Positions 22,930 through 33,260 of a DNA stretch of 64,000 nucleotides are shown piece by piece. The position numbers and the translations under genes were made by a program. The number at the start of each line of letters is the position of its first letter. Positions within the stretch are counted from its first letter, which is position 1. The stretch comes from Lithodes maja (taxonomy: Eukaryota; Arthropoda; Malacostraca; Decapoda; Lithodidae). Location of the stretch: contig JBAKBP010001591.1 of NCBI GenBank assembly GCA_037953745.1, forward strand, positions 124,001 through 188,000. The letters are read 5' to 3'. The notes under the pieces are model-generated. The model saw only the letters and a list, made by a program, of their open reading frames with translations, made no database searches and had not been told where the DNA came from.

Positions 22930-23210
22930 GTAAACAAAGCATTCCGTCGACTTTACCTCCTTGTTTTGAAGGAGGCAGCACTTGATTCACCCAATAAATG
23001 GCGAGCGTTACTCCTCAAAATAAAGTAACGGCAACCTGTTTTTGCCCCCTTACAGACCAATATAGCCTATATGAGGATGACAATAAATCGAGGGGGGGCA
23101 GCATCCCCCCTTAAGTAACTCAACAAATCATGTAGGCTATCCAGTTTAGCCTACCCCACAATTTCTCATACATACTGTAAAAGTGCGATTCACCCAATAA
23201 ATGGCGCCAT
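22930..23210 (-). repeat. Dispersed repeat with ATTTATTGGGTGAATC motif, copy b
   Basis: Inverse copy of 15535-15870, with GATTCACCCAATAAAT at 22984 and 23189 and GTAAACAAAGCATTCC at 22931. A GC hairpin (GGGGGGGCAGCATCCCCCC) lies at 23093-23111. Confidence 0.65.
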
Positions 23211-23681
23211 GGTAAATCTAGTTATACTAGCCCTCCCCCACTACCCCCCACCACCTCCCCCCTTCAAAACACGCCTTTTAGCGTGTTTTTGGATGGTTCA
23301 GCAGACGCAGAAACTGGAAAAAAACTTATTTTGATAACAAATTTATCACCAACCAGATACGAGTTTCTCAGGTAATGTGTTGTTTTTTATTTTTTATTTG
23401 ATATACAGTGTTATTTAATACCGAGGACCGTCGCATTTTAGTATTTTTAACATTAGCCTAACCTAACCGAAAACTAACCTGTCTCACGACCGGTCTAAAC
23501 CCAGCTCACGTTCCCTGTTTATGGGTTTGCGAAGGTTTGTAATACTTCAATGTATCTATTTCAAGTCAAATATACATTTCCGCGCATCATCAAACCATAC
23601 TAAGTCTACTACTAATAATATTAACCCATTAGTACCAACAGAATAGCGACAAAATAGGGGTAGTATAACTGTAGATTTATC
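23211..23681 (+). mobile_element. TIR element T, copy a
   Basis: The ends GGTAAATCTAGTTATACTAG and AGTATAACTGTAGATTTATC are inverted repeats. The 0.47-kb body recurs in reverse at 24659-25185. It includes a small hairpin (ACACGCCTTTTAGCGTGT) and a CCTAACCTAACC tract. No matching target duplication is visible at this copy. Confidence 0.8.
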
Positions 23682-24658
23682 ATGAAACACAATAGAACAC
23701 TAGGCTAGCCTAGGTCCTATAGGCTAGGCCTATTCCTTGAACAAATTTAAAGAACACTTGGTAAATAGGCCGAAGGCAGTGTATATACTAGCCTAATATA
23801 CATACATAGGTGTAACACTACAGCCATGTGTGTTTTTCGTGCAGGCTAGGCCTAGCCTAGACAATTTCTCGGAAATGGCTGCCAGTCTCGGGATTCGGGA
23901 ATGCCCATCCTTTCATTGGAAATACTGTACTCAAGTAGGCCTAATTGATGTTCAATGAGGCTACAGGTTTGAGGATAGCATAATGACAACTTACCAGTTT
24001 TATTCCTTTCCTTTCATTTTGGCTGCCGTTTTTTTATCTCTGATCTGAAGTCTCTGAATTTTATTCTATAGAAAAAAGCTAGGCTAGCCTAGCCGAAAAA
24101 GAAAAATAGCCTAGGCTTAGGCCTAGCCTACATTGTATAACTCCACGATTCGATCTATAAAATCGTAACACATAATTATGAGTAGCCGAAATTAAGTACG
24201 GTAGTACCTAGCCTAGCTGTGGTGTCAATAATTATATTGAAATAGGTCTAGGCGTCACTAGACTAAACCCTGGCTTAAATATGCAGGCCCTGCACTAGTT
24301 TCTGGCCTTACAATTGTGCTTATATCTTGTGCACTTCAACATAGCATAGCTAAATGGGGCTCCTTCAATTGTGTCTGTGCACTTATTAAACATTTCCATT
24401 CATTAAAAAACTAATTACTAGCCTAACCTATAGGCTAGTTATCGTTATTAATGGGATGAATAGAGGTGCAGCTTTCCGTATGCCTAGGCCTATATTTTAA
24501 GCGATGATATGCCCAGCCTCAGCCTAGGCTAGACTTGTGAATTTGAGCTAGCCTATTCTTATAAAACTAATTACTAGCCTATAGTAATCGTGATTAATAT
24601 GCCCAGCCTCAGCCTAGGCTAGACTTGTGAATTTGAGCTAGCCTATTCGATAAATCTA
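23682..24658. repeat. Spacer with a 92-bp tandem duplication
   Basis: AT-rich and full of CCTAGGCCTA tracts. A block starting ATGCCCAGCCTCAGCCTAGG occurs at 24509 and again at 24599, as a tandem duplication with unit about 90 bases. The second unit is split by element T copy b. Confidence 0.7.
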
Positions 24659-25185
24659 CAGTTATACTACCCCTATTTTGTCGCTATTCTGTTGGTACTA
24701 ATGGGTTAATATTATTAGTAGTAGACTTAGTATGGTTTGATGATGCGCGGAAATGTATATTTGACTTGAAATAGATACATTGAAGTATTACATACCTTTA
24801 CAAACTCATAAACAGGGAACGTGAGCAGGGTTTAGACCGTCGCGCACCCATAAACAGGGAATGTGAGGGGGAGTTTAGACGGTCTCGGAGACAGGTTACT
24901 TTTCGGTTAGGTTAGGTTAAGTTAGGTTAGGTTAGCCTAATGTTAAAAATACTAAAATGCGACGGTCCTCGGTATTAAACAACACTGTATATCAAAGAAA
25001 ACATTAAAAACAACAACAAATTACCTGAAAAACTCTTATCTGGTTGGTGATAATTTTTATCAAAATAAGTTTTTTTCCAGTTTCCGCGTCTGCTGAACCA
25101 TCCACAAACACGCTAAAAGGCGTGTTTTGAAGGGGGGAGGTGGTGGGGGGTAGTGGGGGAGGGGTAGTATAACTGTAGATTTACC
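24659..25185 (-). mobile_element. TIR element T, copy b, with 8-bp target duplication
   Basis: GATAAATCTACAGTTATACT at the left and its inverse at the right bound 527 bases. GCCTATTC at 24651-24658 and 25186-25193 is an exact 8-bp duplication. Removing the element restores the second tandem unit of the host repeat. Internally a CATAAACAGGGAA-containing segment is duplicated. An 8-bp duplication fits hAT, P or Merlin-like elements; no transposase is present. Confidence 0.85.
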
Positions 25186-25193
25186 GCCTATTC

Positions 25194-25597
25194 TTATAAA
25201 ACTAATTACTAGCCTATAGTAATCGTGATTAATGAGATGGATAGAGTGCAGCTAGGTTAGCCTAGCAGAAAAAAGAAAATGGGCCTAGGCCTAGGCTATA
25301 TTGTAAACTCAAAGACTCGAATCTTTAAAATCGTAACACATATGAGTAGCCAAACTTAGGTACAATAGTACCTAGCCTAGCCTGTAGCTGTAGTAGCCTA
25401 TCAGTAATTATATTGAAATAGGCCTAGGTCTACGCTTCATTAGAATAAACTCTGGCCTAAGCCTGCAGCCCTTCCAATCCTGCTTAGGCCTATATCTTGC
25501 GTGCATTTCAACTGTCTACCCTTGACATAGCCTACTTGGAGGGCTATATTTTTACGATAATCACTTTTATTATCAATAAAGACATAATAATAGCTTG
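25194..25597. other. Intergenic, no gene seen
   Basis: CCTAGGCC-rich AT-rich sequence; continues the host repeat interrupted by element T. No coding potential. Confidence 0.4.
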
Positions 25598-25965
25598 GAG
25601 ATTGTTGTTGTTGTTGATGTGTTGGAGGGAAGGTAGCAACTGAACGTCACTAATAAACCCTAGCGAGGACAGTTTTGTCAGGACTGCCTTTAGAGTCGTG
25701 GAATTCTCCCCGACTTTTTAAGGAAATTAATTGTGCATTGTAACACTCTCTGCCTTTTCTCTAGGGTCACGTCTATTGCTCCTAGTAGTACGGGGATGGT
25801 TATGTTATTAATATTCATCCTGTTTAAGGTGTCTTTAAGGATTGTTCTCATGGAGTGAAATCTTGGGCAATGCAGAAGAAAATGAGTGATGGTGTCTTCG
25901 GTGTTTCTGCACCAAGGGCAGTGTGGATCCGGGGCCAATTTCAATCTGTGTAGATGTTTGTTCAA
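25598..25965 (-). pseudogene. LINE C (I/R1/Jockey-like), C-terminal zinc-knuckle fragment and 3' UTR
   Basis: 91 codons include CPWCRNTEDTITHFLLHCP, the Cys/His motif found near the C-terminus of many I, R1 and Jockey-group LINE proteins, after the RNase H. The 3' UTR (TAGGGTTTATTAGTGACGTT) ends in (CAA)n near 25598. The same 3' end occurs on the plus strand at 31872-31942. The 5' part is missing. Confidence 0.8.
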
Positions 25966-26099
25966 CCCGGAAGGGTTGAGGTGACATGACAGCTCTCTCC
26001 GTATCCGTTCAGTTCAGTTCAGTTGGAATTCGGGAAGTTTAGCCTTAACGTCGGCACTTCCCTAAGAGGTTTTGTTATTTTTCTTTTTGTGACTTTTTG

Positions 26100-26709
26100 T
26101 GACGTGCTCAATTGTCTAAAAATAAATATATCTCATTTTTCATCCCTTTTTCTGAAATCTTCTTTCTTCTCTCTTCAGTCTTGTTTCTTCTCTCGTCTTC
26201 CTTCAGTCTTCTTATTTCAGTTCTTTCAATTTTTTCTCTCGTACTCTCCACATTTGATAGATTGTCTGTTTCACTCTATCGCTTATTTCTTTGTTAAATA
26301 AAAGATGTCCGATGACTTGGTTTTCATTTTCAATATAAGGCTGTTGGAACCCTGGATCTTTTATTTTGCATGCTTTATAAAATGAACAGTGTAGTAGAAA
26401 ATGTTTTAGGTCTTCCGTTCCTTCCTTACACATATCGCATTGTGTCTCTCCTCCCACATGCCTATTTCTATCTTTTAGATTTAAGTTATTTGTCCTACAT
26501 CTGTAAAATATTATAGATGCCTGTGTGTTGTCATAAATATCTTCCTCGCTCTTAATCTCCTTTTTATAACTCCTATACACTTCTAGGCTACTCTTCTCTG
26601 CCAACTCCTCTCGCCATCTTCCCGAATCCCAGTCCAGAACTCTTTTTCTAATGTCGCCCTTCTTAATATTTGCTAAATTTGTTTCTCCTAACTTCAAATT
26701 CTGTGACAT
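26100..26709 (-). pseudogene. LINE D, C-terminal fragment with zinc knuckle
   Basis: 166 codons, readable from 26709 to 26212, with ETQCDMCKEGTEDLKHFLLH, a Cys-x2-Cys...His...Cys knuckle near residue 105, and a Lys-rich end. The fold resembles other LINE C-termini here (25.7 kb, 29.1 kb), but the sequence is a different family. The RT is not present next to it; the isolated RT piece at 42332-42497 could be from the same family. Confidence 0.7.
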
Positions 26710-26789
26710 TTTGTTTACATTATTCAGCTGACTTCAGTTCATCTCGCTTGTGATTGGTCGGTATTTTTAAATGCAAGAATAATAAGTCC

Positions 26790-26989
26790 GTATGATTGGT
26801 GGAGCGAAATATTGTGCGAATAAGGCGATATATCGCCTTAGCGACTTACGAACAACATAAGATGTTTTGAAAAATCTTTGTGTATGGGAGATTTCGCCAT
26901 AAGCTATGGCACCATATCCTGTCCTTAGTGGAAGGTACCATAAGACCACTAAGGCCTGCACCTAAGGTAGAGTTTTGAGTATCCGGCCC
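26790..26989. repeat. Possible hAT-like MITE beside SINE 1 copy c
   Basis: The right end TTTTGAGTATCCGGCCCC mirrors the end at 19776. A palindrome GGCGATATATCGCC lies at 26823. The left end was not located. Confidence 0.4.
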
Positions 26990-27132
26990 CTGTACTACTA
27001 TCCCATCCCCTTGCTCATGAGGGACGGTAACGACCCAGTGCTTGTGAAAAACCTTTACTGCACCGAGCGTGGGCGCGATCCTGGGACCTTCTGGGTGGAA
27101 GTCCAAGATGCTAGTCACTACACCACCGAGCC
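26990..27132 (-). mobile_element. tRNA-derived SINE family 1, copy c (tail missing)
   Basis: The head (GGCTCGGTGGTGTAGTGACT on the minus strand) and B box region match copies a and b. The copy stops before the (ATT)n tail, at CCTGTACTACTATCCC. Confidence 0.8.
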
Positions 27133-27849
27133 TAAGCTGATTTTGTATATTTATGTATGTATGTATATACTCAGGCACATACCCCGGCCATAGCTGGGAT
27201 TGGCCGACTCAAGACAGAGCCCGGAAAAAAAAGGAGAAGTGTGGAATGGGCCTGAGTAAATACATACAGTACATACAGAATAGGAGATCTGTGGTAAACC
27301 ACCTGGGTCAAGGTTGGTTCTCCTGACTGCTTGCATGGAGATTTGAAGACCATCTACTTCTCACTAGGGATCCAAGGAGATATTTTATGAAAAAATTAAA
27401 CATTTCTGAAAAATTCACTCGCTATACCAGAGGGGATTCTAACCCACATCTTTCAGATGAGTGTCCAGGGCATTACCTCTGCTCCACTCTAGCTTATAAA
27501 GATTTCAGAACTAGATCTTAATCCCTCCAACTCGGCGGTCCTCTTTTGCTTCATAACCCCAGAATTGGCCCATATGGGCCCTTATGGCCTTATTAGCAAT
27601 GGTCTATCTATTTACTCAGGCCCAATCCCCACTTTTCCTATTTTTATTTTATTTTATTTGTTTTTATTATTATTATTTTTTTTTCTTGAGGGGGGGGGGG
27701 GGCCCGGCGGTGGCCGACTCAAGACAGCGCAAGAACTTAGAACAGGGACAACACAAAACACAACAGAAAACAACGAACACACAAAAAAAAAATACAAATT
27801 CACACACATCTAAGTCATCCAGGAGAAGACCCAGAGACCAGGGTCACCA
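27133..27849. other. Low-complexity and repeat fragments
   Basis: TGGCCGACTCAAGACAG occurs at 27203 and 27711, and CTCAGGCCCA with its inverse near 27604 and 27248, suggesting an undelimited inverted-repeat element. A T/G homopolymer block occupies 27650-27705. No gene is supported. Confidence 0.4.
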
Positions 27850-28047
27850 AGGTCCCTCCAGCACTCCCCCGGCCCCCGACCAGCCGGAGAGGTTCCGATC
27901 TCGGCAGGCAGACACCTGAACCACCACCTCCTGTAGGGAAGAGTTGCGTTGGCTGGACACCTTCACCACCTGGTCGATAAGGTCCATTTGTTGCTGGAGG
28001 ATGTTCTAGATGTCCGCCTCCTCGTATTCTCTGTCCCGGAAATGAAT
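27850..28047 (-). pseudogene. Possible decayed exon with coiled-coil-like sequence
   Basis: After an acceptor-like GTATTTTCAG on the minus strand the frame reads FRDREYEEADI, one TAG, then NILQQQMDLIDQVVKVSSQR and NSSLQEVVVQVSACRD. The Gln/Val/Leu pattern suggests a helix, like the tails of Myb-type proteins that accompany Harbinger elements. That assignment is only a guess; the exon-like border and single stop are what is seen. Confidence 0.35.
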
Positions 28048-28066
28048 CTGAAAATACATACAAGTT

Positions 28067-28232
28067 TAAAGTCAGTATCACACGAGAGTTTTTTTTAGTC
28101 AACATTCAATAATCAACTTCTGGAATATTTTGCACTGGTAACCAAAATACTTAAAATGTTGATCTCTGGTTGCCAGACCAGAAATGAGCATAAATGTTGA
28201 GGGAAAAAGCGCTTTCGTGATACCGGCTTTAA
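28067..28232. mobile_element. MITE3 (GTATCACACGAG termini), copy a
   Basis: Termini TTTAAAGTCAGTATCACACG and the inverse of TTAAAGCCGGTATCACGAAA frame about 166 bases, with subterminal TCAACATT. A related element is at 57029-57243. The superfamily is uncertain; a TWA target would suit PIF/Harbinger. Confidence 0.7.
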
Positions 28233-28318
28233 CCCATCAGACCCGGATGAGCTCTCAGGAAGCCATTAGCTATTGCCACTGTGAGACCCGGATGGCCTCT
28301 GAGGTGCCTACGAGTTAA
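28230..28318. mobile_element. Short TTAA-flanked piggyBac-type end
   Basis: TTAACCCATCAGACCCGGAT starts it and GAGTTAA closes it 85 bases later. ACCCGGATG occurs twice inside, followed by GCTC or GCCTC, like the paired repeats at the piggyBac left end (34511) and the MITE1 right ends. Confidence 0.6.
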
Positions 28319-28454
28319 TCTAAGGCTTAAAACCACTTAAAACTGCACGACAGAAAGTTTTGTTGTCTTGGCGGGTCGTCCGTATAACCAACAACAACAA
28401 CACACAGCCAGCCAGTCTGTCATGTGACTCCTGCTTGGCCTTGGCGAGAAGTTA

Positions 28455-28839
28455 GGGAGGCGCTGGAGGCAGCTCTAAAGCCTGTCCTTGGCCCCGCCCC
28501 TCAAATGTACAACTATTATATTAGATTAGATTAGATTAACCTAACCTAACCTAACCTAACCCTAAAATATAACAAAAATAACAAAAATAACAAAAATAAA
28601 AAATATAACAAAATACTGTACATTAAATTCGAGTGGGATCGAACACTGGCTTTCCCAGTGGTAAGCGGGAGCCATACCGACTGTGCTACGGAGAGATCTA
28701 GCAGTAACGGTTTGAAGGGTATATTTAAACGCGGGGTGGGCCAAGGGAGGTGAGGGGCGGGGCTAAGGGGGCCTTGATTCTCACGCATGCGCAGATGGTG
28801 AGTTTTGGAGAGGCTTTAGAGCTGCCTCCAGCGCCTCCC
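28455..28839. mobile_element. TIR element M with 9-bp target duplication
   Basis: GGGAGGCGCTGGAGGCAGCT at the left and its exact inverse at the right form terminal repeats of about 28 bases. GAGAAGTTA at 28446-28454 and 28840-28848 is an exact 9-bp duplication, typical of Mutator-like elements. Inside are TTAGATTAGATTAACCTAACC, a CCTAACC tract and a tRNA-like unit. No transposase is present. Confidence 0.85.
28627..28712 (-). mobile_element. tRNA-like unit inside TIR element M
   Basis: Read on the minus strand, GTAGCACAGTCGGTA resembles an A box and GTGTTCGATCCC a B box, spaced as in a tRNA. A functional tRNA fold is not convincing. It is either a SINE head trapped in the element or part of the element itself. 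Confidence 0.5.
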
Positions 28840-28848
28840 GAGAAGTTA

Positions 28849-29099
28849 CCACCTTGGTCTTGGTATGCGAGTCACCATTAACAGATCAAAGGTGTGGCTT
28901 TAGGATCGTCTATCTCTCAAGGGATGGCACCTAGATTGCCTAAGTTACCACTACATGTTCCTTTTCAACCACATCCTCTAACGGAAGCCTTTTACATTTT
29001 CTATTGTGCTGTCATTCCAGCTATCTAGAGAGGTTAGACATAGCAGAAATAGCACCATACATAGTTGATCCCCTATTCAATCATTTTTACCAACCCGTT
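28849..29099. other. Intergenic, no gene seen
   Basis: No repeat end or coding sequence is recognised before the LINE E fragment. Confidence 0.3.
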
Positions 29100-29579
29100 C
29101 TACTGTACCTCTCCTATTTCCTGTTTCACTGCGTTTATCATGTCTGCCCTTTCCCTCCCGTACTTCTTACACTCTAGCAGTATGTGCTTGATGGTCTCAT
29201 CCCTTCCCACGTCGCACATTCTACAAATCCTACTACCCTCATTTTTCCACCTGTACGTCCAGTTGTTCACCTCCAGGGATTTAGTTTGCGACTTTAACAG
29301 TAACTCACTCCCTATATTTCCGTCATAGAAGAGTTCACTTCTTGGACGACTCTTTGCCATATACCAGTCAAGTGAACTCTTTTGCCTCATCCTTTCCATT
29401 CACTCGTCCCTACCCTTCTCTTGGACACATGTGTTGATCTCGTTTTTTAACTTCCCTGAGCTCCACGTTGTCATCATTAATCCTCACATACCATGCTCCT
29501 CTATTTTCATATCACACAACCTATTCCACTTACTCTCCTCCTTTGTTCATTCATACACCTTTCATGCCCATCTGTTCTC

Positions 29580-29620
<41 letters not shown>

Positions 29621-30340
29621 TTTATTCAGTTAGCAATTTACAGAGTTGGTACCACATAGTATGTTACAAATATGATATGTACCAGCTTTGCATAATTCCA
29701 ACTAAGGATAGCCCAATAAGGCCGTTAGGCGTATTTCCATTGGGGTCCTTGTGGGATTAGGTTAGCTGGGGAAAAGGGGAGGATAAAAGAAATAGATACT
29801 TTAGAGAAAGTATTTCTAGGGGGTTATTTTAAGATACCTCATCCTCTCACCCATTCTTTCTAATCATATCCTATACCTTAGCATCCCCTTCGCTATTCTT
29901 TCAGCGAAGGAGCTCCACCCTGCTTCCACTTTCATGGCCTCCACTACTGCAAGCTTGTTGGCACCCAGAGCCACTCTACCAATTTTGTTCTGGGTCACCT
30001 CCAACTTCGCCAGGTCATTCGTCGTCCATTTCATGATTTCTAGCCCATACATCAAACTCAGTACAGCTATTCCCTTCCATACACCTCTCACCACTTCACA
30101 CTTATTTGCTCTTGTCCTTGCTACACTACATAGTCTTCCCACCCACTGATTCGCACTCGACAACCTTTCGTTCTTGGTTCTTTCGCACCCTTTCTCGTCC
30201 ACTATCATTCCCAGGTACTTATATTAATTTGCTCTCCTTATTGTCCTACCACCAAGCATCCAAGTTTCATCCTCGTCTTCCACACCTCCATTCACCACAA
30301 GCACTTGGCTCTTTTCACTATTGAAGCTAACACGCCTATA
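29100..30340 (-). pseudogene. LINE E, RT thumb to C-terminal zinc knuckle, split by a LINE A tail
   Basis: From 30340 the frame gives the YKYLG-type RT motif (with a stop), then AKLEVTQNKIGRVALGANKL and ERIAKGMLRYRI to 29864. After an insertion (29581-29848) degraded frames continue, ending in CRMCDVGRDETIKHILLECK near 29180, a zinc knuckle like those at 25.7 and 26.3 kb. Several stops and shifts are present. The upstream RT core is missing. Confidence 0.75.
29581..29848 (-). mobile_element. LINE A-type 3' tail, copy b
   Basis: On the minus strand it starts GGTATCTTAAAATAACCCCC, as in the LINE A 3' UTR at 10.1 kb. It passes through GGACCCCAATGGAAATACGC and ends AATAAATATT with (ATT)n. The middle block is shared with SINE 1. 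It is inserted in LINE E. Confidence 0.8.
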
Positions 30341-30960
30341 TCTTTTCTGAAACGAAATTTATCTCATTTGAAACCATTAATTGTTCAAGTTCATTTGCAA
30401 TCACTGAGCTTTAGTACATCTTTCATGTCCCCTTTATTAATCCCACTAACCCACTTGAACACCTCTATCATAATCCCCTCTAACTCTGCGTCTCTGTAAC
30501 GAATGTAAGCCTAATTTCTTCAATCTTTCTTTATGTGGAAGATGTCTAACATTATGGATAATTTTTGTCATTCTACGTTGTACTCTCTCCAGGGAATCTA
30601 CGTCCATTCTGTAATAAGGACACCAAAATTGAACAGCATAATCCGTATGGGGTCTCACTAATGACAAGTAAAGTTTTAAGATAACTCGTAGAGATGAACC
30701 CGAGAATACTGTTATGAACGCTTATACATTGTTTTCTAGGTTTCAAATCATTGCTAACAAACACACCTAGATCTTTCTCACAGTCTGAGTTTTCTAATTC
30801 CATATTAGCTAATTTATATCACCTGGGATCACGGCGTCAGGCAATAGATAAATAGATAGATAGATTCGTCTTCCCTATCTCTAATACCTTGCATTTGTCA
30901 ATGTTAAAATAAATTCATCTGCCAATTTACTGACTATTCGTGTAAGGTATCTAGATCACT
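30341..30960 (-). pseudogene. LINE F (CR1/Jockey-like) RT C-terminal fragment
   Basis: Readable pieces are CEKDLGVFVSNDLKPRKQCI (30803 downwards), then RPHTDYAVQFWCPYYR and ERVQRRMTKIIHNVRHLPHK, typical for the region after the RT palm in CR1/Jockey-group proteins. SANWQMN near 30930 is the motif before it. Frame shifts separate the pieces. A 30-bp AATAGATAAATAGATAG tail of an RTE-like LINE sits inside at 30834-30866. Confidence 0.75.
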
Positions 30961-31130
30961 TTGGAGGCACTCAACCTTGCTCTTCCCCGCATTTCCCTTC
31001 AGATTTCGTTTTTCGCACACTGTTCCAAACATATTTACCAGACCCTGCAACTCCCATACATTATCGCTCATCAGAACTGTATCATCAGCAAACAGCAGTA
31101 CAGGTAGCTTCCACTCGTTTCAGTCCCTTA
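30961..31130 (-). pseudogene. RTE-like LINE fragment (same family as 45.9-49.5 kb)
   Basis: About 165 bases match 47210-47395, the segment just after the FADD motif, at high identity. It ends against a (TA)n tract. Confidence 0.75.
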
Positions 31131-31149
31131 TCAGCGATACACCACTGCT

Positions 31150-31153
31150 ATAT

Positions 31154-31213
<60 letters not shown>
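31150..31213. repeat. (TA)n microsatellite
   Basis: About 32 TA units with one interruption. Tyr/Ile ORFs across it are artefacts. Confidence 0.95.
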
Positions 31214-31215
<2 letters not shown>

Positions 31216-31321
31216 CATACTGTAAAGAGAGAGTGAGAGATATGAAATTGATCAGTTTGGGCTTTATACTTCCAAATGAGAATATACAGTACTGTCAATT
31301 TTGTTGTTCCTAATATATCTG

Positions 31322-31660
31322 GCCTGGGTTCGAGCTCATCATGGGTCATATCACAAATGTATTACATACATTATGGCTCTACTTGTTTATTCAGAGATGC
31401 TTTAAATGTGCCCCAGATTACAAGTAGCGTATCCTTCTCTAGTACTTAGCTGGTAGTGTTTGTGTGTGTGAGGTGTATCTGTGTATGGCATCAAGCTACG
31501 TGACCACGAGTCGGAGCGGATGGTGGTGGATGGAATCTGATTCCAAATGAAGCCACTACTTTTAAGCTCCTCGGTGGCCTAGTGGTTAAGGTGTTGGAGT
31601 GCTGCACGCCTGGGTTCGAGCCCTGGCTGCGTCATATCACAAAAATATTAAATACTGTAC
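31322..31660 (+). mobile_element. tRNA-derived SINE family 2 (one full head, one partial)
   Basis: At 31566, GGTGGCCTAGTGGTTAAGG (A box) and CTGGGTTCGAGCCC (B box) are followed by GTCATATCACAAAAAT. A second B box with the same GGTCATATCACAAATG tail is at 31326-31365. The fold is tRNA-like, but the 3' extension and duplication argue for SINEs rather than tRNA genes. Confidence 0.7.
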
Positions 31661-31871
31661 TCTCCATAATGTAGACACCACTTCCCGCTTATGTGAATCA
31701 GTGAATAAGGTTTATAGAAGCCAAACTAAAGTACCTTTAAAGATCTATAGTTGTAGTCCAACAAAATAGGAGGGCCGACAAAGTTATGTGGCTCTGGCAG
31801 GGTTTATTGGATCAGCCTACTACTCTTTCAATAATTTGTATGCAGAATTAAGAACGAACATATACAGTACT
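31661..31871. other. Intergenic, no gene seen
   Basis: Unassigned AT-rich sequence. Confidence 0.3.
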
Positions 31872-31942
31872 AGAGTCCTCGCTAGGGTTTATTAGTGACG
31901 TTCAGTTGCTACCTTCCCTCCAACACATCAACAACAACAACA
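31872..31942 (+). pseudogene. LINE C 3' UTR end with (CAA)n tail
   Basis: The plus-strand sequence TAGGGTTTATTAGTGACGTT through CAACAACAACAAC matches the minus-strand 3' end at 25598-25672 almost exactly. It is a strongly 5'-truncated insertion. Confidence 0.8.
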
Positions 31943-32128
31943 TAATATAATAATTATTATACAGTACTAGGTATAAAATCCACCTTTACTATCTCTCCTA
32001 ACCCCTATTATACTAACAATTGTTCTTTTCACCCCTCCTAAAACGCCTGTGCAGTAATCTGGAGACACCACAACCCTCCAAGCAAACTGCACATTTAAAC
32101 AATAAGAAGAAGAAGAAGAACGAACTGG

Positions 32129-32318
32129 ACAGATGGATCACGCATCAGTACCAGTAATAACAACAGCAAATCTGTGTCTTCAGCATTATGGATCCCAAAA
32201 TTTCACCTTACCATGGGATGGAAGCTACCCAAACAAACCACAGTGTTTACAGCAGAGCTCTATGGACTCCTCCGTGCACTTGAGATCATCAACACCCTCC
32301 CAGTAAGTGCCTACCTGG
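32129..32318 (+). pseudogene. LINE RNase H domain fragment
   Basis: The frame reads TDGSRISTSNNN, ALWIPKFHL, then QTTVFTAELYGLLRALEIIN. TDGS supplies the first Asp and TAELYG the Glu of the RNase H active site. This domain follows RT in I/Jockey-group LINEs. It is cut at 32318 where a repeat begins, and could be from LINE C. Confidence 0.75.
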
Positions 32319-33260
32319 GTGTCAAACGACGCTGTTTTTTTGAGTGATAACGCAAATGAACTTTTTGTATAATGATAACAGAAACTCCAGTATAACTCCA
32401 TTTATTGGTCACCAATTATTTTGACATATTTGAAGACAGATATGGAATCTATATGCTCTAAGCATCATATTAAAATTAGTTTCAACCCTCGGCAAAACCT
32501 ATTAAAAAAAACGGTAACAACATGTCTAGCTACCGTAAAACGGTTGTCAATACTCTCTTATAGACGGCGCGGCTTTCAGCGACGCCATTTTTTCGTGAAC
32601 TGGAGAGCTTTATCCTTCAACTTTTGTAATACTATCACGCCATCTGCCAATCCTCATTGGAAATACTGAGTTTCATTTCCTAACTCCTGCGCAATACGTC
32701 ACGAGAGTGACGAGACACTTCTGGATTCTTATTGGGTTTTTTTTCTGACCACGTCATTAAACTCATAGATTCCGTCACGCATACAACCAGCAACCTATCA
32801 GGTGAGTTTATTGACCTTGATTACGTCATTGCACTGAACCAATCACAGATACACACCTTCATTTAAGTCTCTCCTCACTTTAGTCATGGACGCCACTTGT
32901 AATGGTTGTTCACCCCTCCCACATTCAGTGATTATTGACACTACAAGGAACAATAGTGCAGCCCTTAAGGTTTTTACTGACCATGGTTGTTTGCCTACCT
33001 CTGTTTCCTGCAAACTCTGCTCAAACGAATGTTACTATTATGAACCGGCAGACCAGTGGCGATGCGGTCATTATTGGTTTTGAAATAAAACCACTACTCG
33101 TCGTAACTCCTCGTCGAAAACGTGGACGCATCTCTTCCCCCCCTACGGTATATATTAAGCAAACCACCCACCAATTTTCATGACAATTTTGAAATGCATG
33201 TTGGAATCCCTATAAACTGTACTTCATTTTTATGTAAGTTTGATAATTTGGAAAAATCGA
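32317..33260 (+). mobile_element. Zinc-ribbon element Z, copy a
   Basis: Element Z is defined by comparing this stretch with 33913-34510 plus 39319-39790. Shared landmarks are CAACCCTCG with AAAA near 32482, the ORF start, CAGCCCTTAA, and a GTCT..TTAAC block downstream. The left part also matches the right end of element S in reverse (CTCCATTTATTGGTCACCAA at 32396). The outer ends are not certain. MITE1 copy b is inserted at its right side. Confidence 0.5.
32886..33083 (+). CDS. Small zinc-ribbon ORF, copy a
   Basis: 65 codons starting MDATCNGCSPLP and ending in FTDHGCLPTSVSCKLCSNEC, YYYEPADQWRCGHYWF. The spacing C-x2-C-x3-C...WRC-x2-H suggests a zinc-binding fold. The block resembles the N-terminal zinc ribbon of ISXO2/Merlin-type transposases, but the catalytic domain is not present. 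A second, diverged copy is split at 34426 and 39322. No intron is evident. It could be a small protein of a non-autonomous element or a transposase remnant. Confidence 0.45.
   Translation: MDATCNGCSPLPHSVIIDTTRNNSAALKVFTDHGCLPTSVSCKLCSNECYYYEPADQWRCGHYWF

Noticed and set aside
23211..25185. A single 2-kb transposon with 0.5-kb inverted repeats
   Set aside because: Each arm has its own inverted ends and copy b has its own 8-bp duplication, so two separate insertions explain it better.
31131..31349. Tyr/Ile repeat ORFs
   Set aside because: They read a (TA)n microsatellite.
31566..31660. A true tRNA gene
   Set aside because: A and B boxes are present, but the tRNA-like head runs into a repeated 3' extension; a SINE is more likely. 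Structure prediction with tRNAscan would decide.
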